Assembly: GCA_004519485.1 (NCBI GenBank)
Contig: CP038124.1
Coordinates: forward strand, 186,001 to 250,000
DNA length: 64,000 bases
Direction: 5' to 3'
Source of the DNA: Nannochloropsis oceanica
Lineage: Eukaryota; Sar; Eustigmatophyceae; Eustigmatales; Monodopsidaceae
Every line of letters begins with the position of its first letter. Positions within the stretch are counted from its first letter, which is position 1. The notes under the pieces were generated by a model. It did not search any database. It was not told the origin of the DNA and saw only the letters and a list, made by a program, of their open reading frames with translations. A program made the position numbers and the translations under genes. Shown in pieces: positions 37,476 to 47,926 of the stretch.

Positions 37476-38254
37476 GCCAGGAGGGAGGGACGGAGGGAGG
37501 GAGGGAGGCAGGGAGAGCAGGCGGAAGGGAAGGAGGGAAGGAAGAAGAATGAATGAGGCAGGGATGAGAGGGGTTGGGGGATACGTGGTTAGAGTGTGCA
37601 TAAAGTAGGTGCAAGTACAAGTAGTGGATAGTGGATTTATAAGAAGAGTAGAACCAGTAAATGAGCCCCGAGTAGCATCCTCCTATCTTTCATTTGTTCA
37701 TTTTGAGAATGTCTCTCATATAAGTATGAAGGAGGGGAAAATGAGAAAAACGCTTTGTGTGGGCCTGGTATGAGCTAGAGAGGGAGTAACATTAGTCTGT
37801 GTGAGGCTAGTCAGGTGCACGACTGTAGGCATGAATAGGGAAGAGAAAAAGACAAGCAGGACTCACACACACATCACCAGTACAGGTTCAGGTTGGAGTG
37901 TCAATTTGAGCTTTTTTGCACCTAGTGACTGGTTCGGGAGGAAGATGTGGGCGTGCCGCAAGGGCAAGGCAGCTCCTGCAAACCTTTGGAAAAAATGGTA
38001 GAAAGAGCGGCCAAAACGACAACGACAGCGAAAAGCCTTGGAGCTTGAATGTCTGCTTGTTATGTGCTTTTACCTTTCTCGTTTTTGACTGCTTTTGCTT
38101 TCATACATGCTGACTGTACACGCTCACACACATCTTTCCTCTTCACTCCTACCTCGACCTTTCCATTCTCTCCTCGTAGTCTCCCTGTCATCCGCTCTCT
38201 CCACCCCCCTTCCTCCCTCCCTCTTTCCCAACATCTTTCCTCCCCCTTCCTTTC
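37476..38254. other. Convergent intergenic region (Ariadne / XRCC4-like)
   Basis: About 780 bp of presumed 3' untranslated sequence from both genes. It begins with a GGGA-rich stretch and becomes AT-richer at about 37620-37750. No gene is supported. Confidence 0.45.
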
Positions 38255-39802
38255 CTAATCCGAATCCGAATCATCCATCAAACCCCTCCTCAGAACTGGA
38301 TTCATAGCGGCGGCGACGCCTCCTCCCCCTCCTCCTCCTCCTCTTCCTCCTCCTCGCCCTTTCTCCTTCCTCCCAAAATCGTCGTCTCTCTCAGAGCCTC
38401 TTGTCGCCGGTCTTCCTCCTCTTCCACCACCACCGTCATCACCACTACCATCACTGTGAATGCCCTCACCTCCCTCCTCACTCTTGCCCTTCGCACTGTA
38501 AGCTACTAAATCATCACCATCATCACCACTGCTGCTGCAGCTGTCATCGACGCCATTGTAATCGCTGCTGCTACTGTCCAGTCCCCGTTTCTCCTGTTTC
38601 CTCTTTTCCTTCAACTGCCGCTGCTGCTGCTGCTTCTTACTGCTGCTGCTACTGCTGGCACCGCTCTTCTTCGTCTCCCTCAACAACGCATCTATCCCTC
38701 CAAGAACTTCCTTTGTGCCTTTCACAGCCGACAATAAGCTCCCCATCCCTCCCTCCCTATCTTCTTCGCTCCTCCCCTCCACCTTGACCTTTTTCAAGGG
38801 CAACGCCAAGCTACTACGGTTGCTCTTGCTCCTGCCACGACCGGTTCCCGACGCAGCAGCAGCGGACAGTCTTCTCCTCTTCGCCTGCATTTTCTTGTGA
38901 CTATTCTCTTCCTCCTCTCCCTCATTTCCTCCTTCCTCCCTGGCATCGCAAAGCAGCTTCCGCTGAGCTCTCAACTTTGCCTTCGCTCCCTTCCAGCCCC
39001 CGCTTGCTCCCCCAGCGCCTCCGCCCTGTCCCTCCTCCTCCTCTTCCTGCCCCCCTCCCTCCTCTTCATCCGTCATCTCTGACTCCCTCTCCTTCTCCCC
39101 TACCCGTTGCAGAAGCTCGGCAATCTTTGCCCTTTTCGTATTGAGAAGCAAATTAAATTTGAACATTAACTCCTCTTGGACCCTGTCCTTATTTGCCACC
39201 TCCATCATCAAAAGACCCTGCATCTTTTCATGTTCTTCTTGGTATAGACTGTTTAGTCTTTCTGCCGCTAGCAAGGCACAGTGGGCATGGGCTAGTTGTG
39301 TGGCTGTGCGTGACAAGGCCATGGCCAGGCTTCCGACTGGGGCGTCAGTGGCGCGCAAGACAGTCGGTTTTAAGAGCACCTTTTTGCCTTTCTCCACCAC
39401 CTGCTTAATTGTCAACGTCGCCCCCGCTGCGAGCTTGTCTTCTTTTTGTGTTGATAATGAGGAAATCACTTCCAGCGTTGTAACTGTTTCGGGGCTACGC
39501 AAGAGCTCCGCTAGAGTGACCATCTTTCCAGCAGTCTCCCCTGCAGGGATTGTAGCAGTCCAGACCTGTGGCTCCTTTTTTTGTGCGTCACCCTGCTCAT
39601 GATGCACCTGCACAATAAAAAAAGCTTCCTCCTTACCGTCCTCCTTCTGTCTGCAGCCTTGCTTGTCGAGGAACAGGCATAAGGGAACGGTGTCTGTGGT
39701 CACATTGGCCGCCACGGGAAAGAAGCTCGATTGCTCATTGTAGGAGAGGACGAGTGGGTCAACTTTAATTGGAGCGGCCGCACCGCTGCTGCTGCTTGCC
39801 AT
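38255..39802 (-). CDS. XRCC4-like non-homologous end-joining protein
   Basis: Single exon, 515 aa. An N-terminal beta-rich head (~1-155, with FFIVQVHHEQ and QVWTATIPAG resembling the head of XRCC4) leads into a helix (~165-235). This contains the segment ELMFKFNLLLNTKRAKIAEL. That segment fits the XRCC4 coiled-coil signature (F..vLN.KKaKi..L) next to the DNA ligase IV-binding site. The rest is disordered, charged and rich in Lys/Glu and Ser/Asp, and ends MDDSDSD. XRCC4 dimers hold ligase IV and XLF at double-strand breaks in the nucleus. The match rests on one clear motif plus overall layout. XLF, PAXX or another protein with the same head-and-stalk fold (SAS-6, CCDC61) are alternatives. At 515 aa it is longer than human XRCC4 (~336 aa) because of the tail. 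It is divergent from the THADA gene, with starts only 342 bp apart. Confidence 0.6.
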   Translation of the reverse strand: MASSSSGAAAPIKVDPLVLSYNEQSSFFPVAANVTTDTVPLCLFLDKQGCRQKEDGKEEAFFIVQVHHEQGDAQKKEPQVWTATIPAGETAGKMVTLAELLRSPETVTTLEVISSLSTQKEDKLAAGATLTIKQVVEKGKKVLLKPTVLRATDAPVGSLAMALSRTATQLAHAHCALLAAERLNSLYQEEHEKMQGLLMMEVANKDRVQEELMFKFNLLLNTKRAKIAELLQRVGEKERESEMTDEEEGGGQEEEEEGQGGGAGGASGGWKGAKAKLRAQRKLLCDAREEGGNEGEEEENSHKKMQAKRRRLSAAAASGTGRGRSKSNRSSLALPLKKVKVEGRSEEDREGGMGSLLSAVKGTKEVLGGIDALLRETKKSGASSSSSSKKQQQQRQLKEKRKQEKRGLDSSSSDYNGVDDSCSSSGDDGDDLVAYSAKGKSEEGGEGIHSDGSGDDGGGGRGGRPATRGSERDDDFGRKEKGRGGGRGGGGGGGGVAAAMNPVLRRGLMDDSDSD

Positions 39803-40144
39803 GCCGGCGTTGGCGCTGCGTGTCCGTGTCTATGCGATGTGTAGGTGGGAAAGGCAAATGAAATGAAGTCAAGGAATGTTTACCTCCTCGGGTGTTGCCG
39901 TTGCTGAAGGATGGCGTGCGCATTGACGGCATCGATGCCATCGATGGCATGGGAGGTCGCGGCTTTGTCTAGGGCATTTACATCATTTACTGCAACAAAA
40001 GTCACACATTTTCCCTCACAAATTACCGACTCACAGGACTTCAGCTTCACGCCTCCTTTAATTCGCGAGCTCACGGCCAGAGCTAACTCAGATCCCTCTT
40101 CCATCTACCAACGACCTCCCCTCCATCAGGGCTACGACACAGCC
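39803..40144. promoter_or_regulatory. Bidirectional promoter (XRCC4-like / THADA)
   Basis: 342 bp between divergent starts. It contains the palindrome-like GCATCGATGCCATCGATGGC at about 39928-39947. The frame of the large gene is also open here from ATG 39911, so part could be coding if that start is used. Confidence 0.45.
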
Positions 40145-43100
40145 ATGGCATTGGTCAAGCCCAAGCACCTAGTCCCTTTGGGGCCAGTGGCCCTAGATGG
40201 CGTGGTGCGTAACCTTTCAATATTGCGACTCGAAGGGGAGAAGGCCGATGACGACCCATTGGGCGTGCGCCTCTTGGTGAGAAAGGGCTTACTTACGGCC
40301 AGGAGCGGCAAGGAACAAGCAGACTTGTTGGACACTTTCAAGGAGAAGATCAAAGCCATGACTACCACACATCCTCCAACGCCAGTGTCGCTCCCAAGCT
40401 TGGAAGAAGCCTACGCGCTCATGCTGCAGCTCTATTTGCACCCTCGGACGGCCTTGCTAAAAAAAGCAACCCATCGCATTCTCCTGCAACTCGTCGCCCT
40501 CGCTGCCGCCCAAAGCTTTCCCACCCTCGAAACTACCCAAGCCCAGACCTTTATAGATCAGTGGATCCAAGAAAATGGACTCTTACGATCAGAGTCGATA
40601 GAAAAGCATGCGCGAGTCGAGATATCGACCATTCTGCAGCTCATTGACGAGATGGCTTTTTTTGGTCCCACGCGCGCGGCATTGTGTCGCGGCCGAGGTG
40701 TAAATGATCATGACTACTCAATCCAACCCTTTATGCGCTATACTATCAAGGCCTTGGTTGAAGCAGCAAGGCCTTTCGTTCAGCAAAAATCACAAGACTG
40801 CAATGTTAATGGCGGTAGCCAGCAGAATCAACAGAAGGAACAGCAGCAGAGGCAACAACAGCAGCAGCATGAAGGATCTGTGGGCTTGGCGCAGGAGGCC
40901 CTCAAAGCCTGGACGACGCTGTTTGCCGCCTGGAATAGTGCAACAGAAGATGGAGCAGAGCGGCAGAGTATGCTACATTGGCTGTGTGGAGGGAGTGACA
41001 TCAACGGTCATTCATCATCTTCGTCCGAGAGTTTATTTTCCTTACTCCTCAACTCTACCGTCTGCTTCCTCGGCGCGGCATCGGTTCCCTCCGAAATGAA
41101 AGGCCAGGCGGCCTTAGGACTCATTCTAGCAACTCTTCATGCATGTCCTGCAGTGCAAGAGGCACGTGACACACAAGCACGAGCCCTGCAGTCCTGCTTC
41201 CTTCCGACCTCCACCTCCTCCTCCATCACAACAGGGCATTTCCCCTCATTCCCCGCTCTCAACAGTGTGGCACCCCTCTTAACCCCTCTTGCCCAAAACT
41301 ATCCCGAAGCTCGCCTTTCTTTAGCCAAGGCCCTGCTGATAGCGACGCCTGTCAGCATCCTCACCACCCCTCTCCCCCGGCATGACACTAACGACGACGG
41401 GCACAGTAGCGGTAGTAGCGGTGGTAGCAGCGGTATCACTACACTTTTGGGAGGCCCAGTCCTTGACCTACTCCTGGCCGAATGCCAGTCCCCCCTGCCA
41501 TCCGCACGTCTCCTCGCTTTCATGAGCTTGGAAACCTGGCTGCTACGTGCAGCGGAGTACGTGCATGCTGCTACTGCTACTGCTGCTGCTCCTCTGGGTG
41601 GAGTCGTTGATGCCCTCTCTCTCAAAAGTGCCCTCCCGACCACTGCCAACTTTCTTTTCTGGAACTGGGAGACAACGAACAGGCGGGTAGCCACCGTCGT
41701 CCCCTCTGCCTTTGAGCGCCTTGTCCAGCTGCTGCAAGCCCTGGAAAAATTGGGGGAGGGAGGGAAAGAGGGAGAGAGGATAGAAGGGTGTCAGCCACTA
41801 CCATCAGGCCTCCTCTCCATCGCCCAACTTGCAACTATGCTGGCGAAGCAGCCCGCATCCCGTCGCTCACGCTATGCAGGCCTCAAGATCCTCGTTCCCG
41901 TCGTAGGAGCTGCACAGCTGCTAACGCAAAGCCCCACCCTCATTCCCTCCCTTCTTGATGCCATCACGGGGTCCAGCAGTACAGCCGCCTCAGCCAGTCG
42001 CCTTTTTTTGCAGATACTTCGAAATTTGAGCGCGGGTACAGAACAGGGGAAGATTAGCAGCAGTGGAAATAGTAGCAGCCATGATAAGGTGCGAACCCTG
42101 TGGTTGCGACCCGTGGCGGCGGCTTTGGTGGACGGGCGGGACGGGGCACGAAGGGTGCGTGTTGCTGACTATTTGCTGGAGGAACTATTGAGCTTGGATG
42201 CGGGAGGAAACATTTTGGCCTTGCTCCACGAGCTACGCAGGCTCGCAAAAGAGGAGGAGGACGACGAGCACGACCAGCATCAGCAGCAGCAGCAGCAGCA
42301 GCAGCAGCAAAGGGACCGCATAATGCTCTGGGCATTATTAGTGGTGGCTGAGGTGGCTCGTCGGTTGGGTGGGGGGCAGCTGACAAGCACTAAAGTAGGT
42401 GGGAAAAAGGCGGGGAAAGCAGCCACTATTGTAGACGTCGAAGTTGGGGCAGCGTATCCTATGCTTAGTGTGGCAGAAGCTAGACAAGGTTGCCTCTCGG
42501 GCTTTTCGGAGGTAAGGATGGCGGCTCTCCGCATGCTGGTTGCCTCTCCCAAGACCACCACTATTCCTACACTTGCAGAGCAAGCCTTACTGGAGGAAGC
42601 ACTGCCTATCGCCCTTAAGGCGCCTCTCTCAAGCCAGCGTCATGGGTTGGAAAGGGCCCTGCGCCCCCTCTTTCTCCGCTATCAAGAGGCATTGCGGGTA
42701 GCCCTGGGCAAACTGCACGCTCAAATCCAACGAGGAGGAAAACTGTTGCCGAAGGGATCTTCCCTTCTTCTCTCGCCTCACCCGTCTCTCCCGACACAGG
42801 AAGAAGCAGCTATACAACGGATCGAAATCTGCATCGCCCGCATCGGTAGAATTCTCTGCGAGGGATTCTATCCCGGCACGAACGTTTCGCGAAACGCTCC
42901 CACTCTGGACGTGCTCGCGCTCTACCTAGCCATCATCCAACCCCCAAAGTGTGCTGACGAAATTACCTCTGCTGTGTATGCTCGTGCCTTGCACCCCATT
43001 CATGCATCCTCTACAACAGTACACACCCTCCTCAATCTTTTCCTTGCGCCCTGGGAACGCACACGTAAAGCAGCTTTTGACCTATTGGTCTCTTTCCCGG

Positions 43101-46100
43101 CTCCTTTGTGTGGCTTGGGGGACACGCCTGAAGACTTGGCGCCTGCTGTGGCATGGGCGCTGCAGCTAACCCTGTCAGCGAGGAGGGGGGAGAGCGAGGC
43201 GGGTGCCTTGATGCTGCGGCTTGTTTTTGAGGTGTATGTGGTAGGGTTGGGATGGGAGGGGATTCCGTTATTGGGTAGCAACAGCAGCAGCAGCAACAGC
43301 AACAGCAGCAGCAGTCGATGTACTAATAGCAATTGTAGAAGAAAGGGGGAGAGTCGTACTTTGTTTTTGCAGGAGCTCGTAGAATTAATTGAGGTACGAT
43401 TGGCAGCTTTTCAAAGAGGGCTAGCCGCGTGGGGGCATAAGAAAATAGTACAGGGGGGAAGGAAGAAAGGCGGTGATGGTGATGGAGGAGGAGGAGGAGG
43501 AGGGGGAGGAGGAGTGACGATGGTGTACGGCGCCATTCAAGCGGCCAAGTACGTGTTGGAGGAAGCAACATTGAGCTGCAGTACTGTTGGTGAGAACAAG
43601 GGTTGGAATGAAGCTGTGGTTTCGCTGATGACTGTGTTAGATCAAGCGTTAGAGGTGTCGTTGGGAATAATTGGAACGGCAGGCGAGGGGCTGCCGGATT
43701 CGTTGTTTTCAGAACTCGGAGATGAGAATAGAGAGGGAGGAGGTAAGGAGGGAGGCGTGGAAGAGTATCGAGAGGAAGCGGCGTTGCATACGGCGGGGCC
43801 AGGCTTGGTTGTGGATTGCCGAGGGCATTTGATTCGACGGGGTAAATCGGATGGGGGGAACAAAGGTAGGGAGGATGGGATGAATTGCACGCAGGACAAT
43901 GGCAAAGATAACGAAGAGGGGGGAGACGAAGACGATGATGCGCGTCAGCGACTTATTGTCGGGGGTTGGATGATGGTCAAAGAAGTGGGGGCCTGCTTGG
44001 CCGAGATCGTCAGTCAGGCTGTCGCTCCTTACTCGACCGCCATCGGCAGCAACACCAAGTTTAAGAACAGGAGGCAGCAGAAGCAGCAGCCAGATGCCAC
44101 AGTCCGTGGCCATGTAAAATCAGACATGCCAGACCTGCTAGCATGTCTGGGTGGAAGCACCAAGATAGATTCTACCGGCCGAAGCTTACTCGAAGCTCTT
44201 GGACGGATGAAACACATGGGCGCTATTCAAGTCACCCAAGCAGCGCTCCTCGCTGTCTCCAAAGCCTTGCTCCTCTGCTCTTCCTACCCTTCCTTAGCCC
44301 TCCTTCCTCGCACCTGGATGGAAGGTCTCTTAGACCGGCTCCGCAACCCTCGGCAGCATTTTGTCCTCCGGCGTTCCGCTGGGCTCGCCTCTGGTTTCCT
44401 CAGTATCGTCGGCGCCGAGCCAGCCAACCGCCCGCCCGTTCTCCTCCCAACTCTCATGACTCAACTCCTCTCCCTTGCAAGCGACAGTAACAACAACAGC
44501 AACAGCAGCAGCAACAGCAGTAGCAGCGATAATGGCGACTGCTGGCGCACACGAATCCACGCCCTGAATGTGTTGCGGCTCCTCCTCCTAGATTCAGGTC
44601 CATCCCGGGATGTCGCCCAACGCTTTATGGCCCCAGCTATGGAGGTGGTTTTGGAAGGGTTCCGCGACTCCCGGTGGGCAGTTCGCAATTCAGCTCTCAT
44701 GGTCTTTGGTGCTTTGATCAATTCTGTTGTGGGCAGCGGGAAGAACTGCTTGGGTGCCGCGGACAGTGGTGAAGGGGAGCGAGGAGGGGGAGGGGGGCTG
44801 GCTGGGGCGGCTGCAACGCAGGCGGGTCCATCGAGTGCCCATGATTTTTTGAGGCGGCATCCAGATTTTTTATTTATTGTTGCGGGGGAGCTGAAGAGGG
44901 GGATGGAAGGCGAAGTCATGAAGCAAGGGAGGAGAAACTCAGCGTTAGTCCTAGCTTTAAAAAATTTGGCGAGTGTGGGGGTTGCAGCTGTGGCTTCATT
45001 TGAGAATGAAAAGTCGACGAAGGCAGTGACGACGAATCCCTCTCTTTTCCCCTTGATATTGCTCTTATCCCGCCTCAGGCCCCCTTCGGAACAGCTAGCC
45101 GAGGACGAGACAAGCAGTGCCTTGGACTTGTCCCTAAAGGAATGCCTTCCCTCGGTCGCTCAATGTGCATGTTTGCCGGACGGGCTGATGCGACTCACGG
45201 CCGCTCGCGCCTTTGCATCTTTAGTAGGGCCATCCCGAGCCCCTTTGGTAGTGGCGGCACTGGTATCAGCCCTTCCTTCTTCTCCTCTTTCTTCCTCATG
45301 CGATGGTAGGGCTTCTGCTTCTCTCGATTGCAATGTTCTCCATGGCATCCTGCTCATGACCAACGCCTTGCTTCGAGGGACCATAAGTGTAACGCGGCGT
45401 CTGTACCATGAAAACACCGAGGACAGGGAAGTCAAGATGCTCCTTTCCTATCTAGCCCCACTGTTTTCAGCCGGAAAAGGTGTGCATGTGTGGGAGGAGA
45501 AGACGTGGCTGGCGGGCCCAACAATGACTTGCCCACCAGTAAGGGAGGAAGCGCTACAGATGTTTCTGCATTTCCACCATCTCTTTGCTTTGTTCGAACA
45601 GCAGCAGCAGCACCACCACCAGTACCAGCAACAGCAGTTTTTACTGCACGAAATTCTCTCTAACTCCCTCACGGACCTACTGGACATAATTCGCGACGGC
45701 GACAATCGCATTTCCTCTCTCCCTGGTTTTGCTGGTCTTCTGGCCTGGGCCACAAGGTGGGGTCTTTTGCTTTCTCTTCAAAATAGAGATAAAGCTGGAG
45801 ACCGAAAGGGAAGCCTTTGTCTTTTAGAGAAGTTTTTGACCACTTGGATAAGGCATGGTGTTGTTGAAGTACGGCAAGAGAGCCTGCGTGTTTTACTTTT
45901 TCTTCTGAACAAGCGTGGGGTGGATCTGGGGGAGGGAAAGACGGAGGAAGATGAAGCTGACGAGTATCATCTTATGCATGAGACTGTATGGCGCGCGGGG
46001 CGACAGCAATACATGCCGGGGGATGCCTTGTGGGAAGAAGCGGAGATGGCTTTGATAGCGCAGGTGGAGGGGTGTGAGCGGAATCCCAATCTGATTAAGG

Positions 46101-47488
46101 GCCAGATGGCGGCTTTGTGCTTGTTGTTGGAGAGGAAGAAACATCATCCAGGCCTCGAGAGGGAGGAAGAGACGGCAGGAGGCAAACCTGGGTACCTATG
46201 GCGGCTGGTATCGGATGCCTCGTCGCAAGCTTCTTCTGCGTCTGCGTCGTCATCGTCCTCTGTGTCGGTCATCTCAGGGGGAGGAGGGGACATAGCTGCG
46301 CGGGCATTGGAATTGATGGGTCACTTTGTGCGACAGGAAATGGACAGAGAGGAAGGGGTAGTCATCCCTTCACCTTCCACTTTATCGTCCCACTCTCTCC
46401 CCAAAGTGGTGGAAGGGTGGGTTGGGTTGTTGGAAGCAGCAGCTGTGCCTGAGCAGGCACCGGCCATGCGCATGGCGGCCCTACAGTCCGTGCGGGCATC
46501 GAATCTTATGACGCAGCTCCAGCACACAAGCACCACTGTCCCCTGGCAGGGCCCCCTCCTTGTTCGTACCCTCTTTATCGTCTCCTTGCTGGCACAAGAC
46601 GACGAGGACGATGTTCGCGAGGCAGCACGCGCAGCCTTGGCAGACGCTGTTTGCGCCTGCGATGAAAAACAAAGCACAGACCCAACTCTCGCTTCTGCGA
46701 CAGCGAGTAGATCCTCTCCTGCTACTCCCTGTTTGGACCTCATCGCTGGCCGTGCCTTGGCTCGCCTGGCAGCGCATAATCCTGCTGCCGGTAACGCATG
46801 GACCCGGGCGGTTGTCCGGTTGGTGGCGTTGCGGATACAAGGGCTGGCAACGACGCTGGAGGATACCATTATCCCTCCTTGCCTGGGCTTGCCTCAGCAG
46901 ATTTTTAGACCGGAGCCGGATAATGTCTATGAAGAGCAAGCTGTGGTCTGCTACTGGGCCGTGCGCTCTTTGTTGGTGGCGTTGGCGGCGGAAGAGGAGG
47001 AGGAGAAAGAGGAGTTGAGGGACAACAGAAGCATTTACTGGCAGGAGGGAGAGATGGAGGAGTTAAGGAGCAGCAGCAGTCCGCTGAAGAAAGTGGAGAT
47101 AGAGGATTTATTTCCCCTCCACCAGTACGCTAGCCTTCTGGCAAAGGCGTTTGAGTCGTCTGCGTGGATCGGAGGGCTGACAAACCATCCTGATGTCTTC
47201 TCGAAGCTCTTTGCCGCTTTCTTGGGATGGGTGCTTAGGACGGTGCTACAGGGGGAAGGAAAGGGCGATTATACTGAAAAAATTACGACTGTATTAGAAG
47301 TTCGAGGGACGGATCACCCACTCATGGCGTGGGCGCTGAGAAGTGTGTTGGTGATTTTGATGAGGATGAAAAGTGAGACTGGAGAGGAAACAAGTGGCAG
47401 TGTCGGCTCACGGGCCAGGACGGTCTTAAAGACGGTGAATTGGGCAGTGGTGGACGATTATGCACCTTTTGTACGGCCGTCGTTGTAA
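40145..47488 (+). CDS. THADA: THADA/Trm732 homologue, giant HEAT-repeat tRNA methylation cofactor
   Basis: A single uninterrupted frame of 2,447 codons (7.3 kb). ATG 40145 sits in a strong context (ACAGCCATGG) and codon use becomes convincing there. ATG 39911 in the same frame would add 78 weakly coding residues. The protein is helical HEAT/ARM-like throughout. Around residues 1385-1525 it has the DUF2428 core of THADA/Trm732: RRSAGLASGFLSIVGAEPAN, WRTRIHALNVLRLLLLDSG, then GFRDSRWAVRNSALMVFGAL. In yeast Trm732 partners the methyltransferase Trm7 (FTSJ1) for 2'-O-methylation of nucleotide 32 in the tRNA anticodon loop; human THADA does the same. A cytosolic location is expected. Gln and Ser/Asn runs (for example near 42280 and 44490) are insertions between helices. 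Introns are absent despite the length. Confidence 0.85.
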   Translation: MALVKPKHLVPLGPVALDGVVRNLSILRLEGEKADDDPLGVRLLVRKGLLTARSGKEQADLLDTFKEKIKAMTTTHPPTPVSLPSLEEAYALMLQLYLHPRTALLKKATHRILLQLVALAAAQSFPTLETTQAQTFIDQWIQENGLLRSESIEKHARVEISTILQLIDEMAFFGPTRAALCRGRGVNDHDYSIQPFMRYTIKALVEAARPFVQQKSQDCNVNGGSQQNQQKEQQQRQQQQQHEGSVGLAQEALKAWTTLFAAWNSATEDGAERQSMLHWLCGGSDINGHSSSSSESLFSLLLNSTVCFLGAASVPSEMKGQAALGLILATLHACPAVQEARDTQARALQSCFLPTSTSSSITTGHFPSFPALNSVAPLLTPLAQNYPEARLSLAKALLIATPVSILTTPLPRHDTNDDGHSSGSSGGSSGITTLLGGPVLDLLLAECQSPLPSARLLAFMSLETWLLRAAEYVHAATATAAAPLGGVVDALSLKSALPTTANFLFWNWETTNRRVATVVPSAFERLVQLLQALEKLGEGGKEGERIEGCQPLPSGLLSIAQLATMLAKQPASRRSRYAGLKILVPVVGAAQLLTQSPTLIPSLLDAITGSSSTAASASRLFLQILRNLSAGTEQGKISSSGNSSSHDKVRTLWLRPVAAALVDGRDGARRVRVADYLLEELLSLDAGGNILALLHELRRLAKEEEDDEHDQHQQQQQQQQQQRDRIMLWALLVVAEVARRLGGGQLTSTKVGGKKAGKAATIVDVEVGAAYPMLSVAEARQGCLSGFSEVRMAALRMLVASPKTTTIPTLAEQALLEEALPIALKAPLSSQRHGLERALRPLFLRYQEALRVALGKLHAQIQRGGKLLPKGSSLLLSPHPSLPTQEEAAIQRIEICIARIGRILCEGFYPGTNVSRNAPTLDVLALYLAIIQPPKCADEITSAVYARALHPIHASSTTVHTLLNLFLAPWERTRKAAFDLLVSFPAPLCGLGDTPEDLAPAVAWALQLTLSARRGESEAGALMLRLVFEVYVVGLGWEGIPLLGSNSSSSNSNSSSSRCTNSNCRRKGESRTLFLQELVELIEVRLAAFQRGLAAWGHKKIVQGGRKKGGDGDGGGGGGGGGGVTMVYGAIQAAKYVLEEATLSCSTVGENKGWNEAVVSLMTVLDQALEVSLGIIGTAGEGLPDSLFSELGDENREGGGKEGGVEEYREEAALHTAGPGLVVDCRGHLIRRGKSDGGNKGREDGMNCTQDNGKDNEEGGDEDDDARQRLIVGGWMMVKEVGACLAEIVSQAVAPYSTAIGSNTKFKNRRQQKQQPDATVRGHVKSDMPDLLACLGGSTKIDSTGRSLLEALGRMKHMGAIQVTQAALLAVSKALLLCSSYPSLALLPRTWMEGLLDRLRNPRQHFVLRRSAGLASGFLSIVGAEPANRPPVLLPTLMTQLLSLASDSNNNSNSSSNSSSSDNGDCWRTRIHALNVLRLLLLDSGPSRDVAQRFMAPAMEVVLEGFRDSRWAVRNSALMVFGALINSVVGSGKNCLGAADSGEGERGGGGGLAGAAATQAGPSSAHDFLRRHPDFLFIVAGELKRGMEGEVMKQGRRNSALVLALKNLASVGVAAVASFENEKSTKAVTTNPSLFPLILLLSRLRPPSEQLAEDETSSALDLSLKECLPSVAQCACLPDGLMRLTAARAFASLVGPSRAPLVVAALVSALPSSPLSSSCDGRASASLDCNVLHGILLMTNALLRGTISVTRRLYHENTEDREVKMLLSYLAPLFSAGKGVHVWEEKTWLAGPTMTCPPVREEALQMFLHFHHLFALFEQQQQHHHQYQQQQFLLHEILSNSLTDLLDIIRDGDNRISSLPGFAGLLAWATRWGLLLSLQNRDKAGDRKGSLCLLEKFLTTWIRHGVVEVRQESLRVLLFLLNKRGVDLGEGKTEEDEADEYHLMHETVWRAGRQQYMPGDALWEEAEMALIAQVEGCERNPNLIKGQMAALCLLLERKKHHPGLEREEETAGGKPGYLWRLVSDASSQASSASASSSSSVSVISGGGGDIAARALELMGHFVRQEMDREEGVVIPSPSTLSSHSLPKVVEGWVGLLEAAAVPEQAPAMRMAALQSVRASNLMTQLQHTSTTVPWQGPLLVRTLFIVSLLAQDDEDDVREAARAALADAVCACDEKQSTDPTLASATASRSSPATPCLDLIAGRALARLAAHNPAAGNAWTRAVVRLVALRIQGLATTLEDTIIPPCLGLPQQIFRPEPDNVYEEQAVVCYWAVRSLLVALAAEEEEEKEELRDNRSIYWQEGEMEELRSSSSPLKKVEIEDLFPLHQYASLLAKAFESSAWIGGLTNHPDVFSKLFAAFLGWVLRTVLQGEGKGDYTEKITTVLEVRGTDHPLMAWALRSVLVILMRMKSETGEETSGSVGSRARTVLKTVNWAVVDDYAPFVRPSL

Positions 47489-47926
47489 TGAGATAGCGAT
47501 ACGAAAGTGGGGCGATGAAAGGTAGCGTGCTTACGCAGAACATGAAGTGAGAAAGTTTGTAAAGTCGATTTAAACAAGAAAGTAATAAAAGAACACGAAA
47601 GCAGAGATTCTTGTCAACGAATTGCTCATTTTTCATTACTTTAAGAATAAATTGTTTCCTTTTCACTGCCTTCGCTCGCTAATCTCTTCGCTTTTCAGCA
47701 AAACATCAACATTCCTACGCCAATACTGAAACCCCGACGGACTCTTCTTCCAAATAAGACAAAATTAACACTCCACACAATCCCAGTTTACGCAATATAC
47801 TACGGTTTTAACTCGATTGCAGCAGAATTCTAAGAGGACATACTGAAATATCATTACGAAATGTAATGGTGCCCCATTTCCCTCACTCCTCTCTTCACCT
47901 CGGTCCATCTTCTCATCACGGTTCCT
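47489..47926. other. Convergent intergenic region (THADA / thioesterase)
   Basis: Presumed 3' untranslated regions of both genes. It is AT-rich, with an AATAAA-like signal near 47584 (AGTAATAAAAG) and another near 47644. No gene is supported. Confidence 0.5.
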
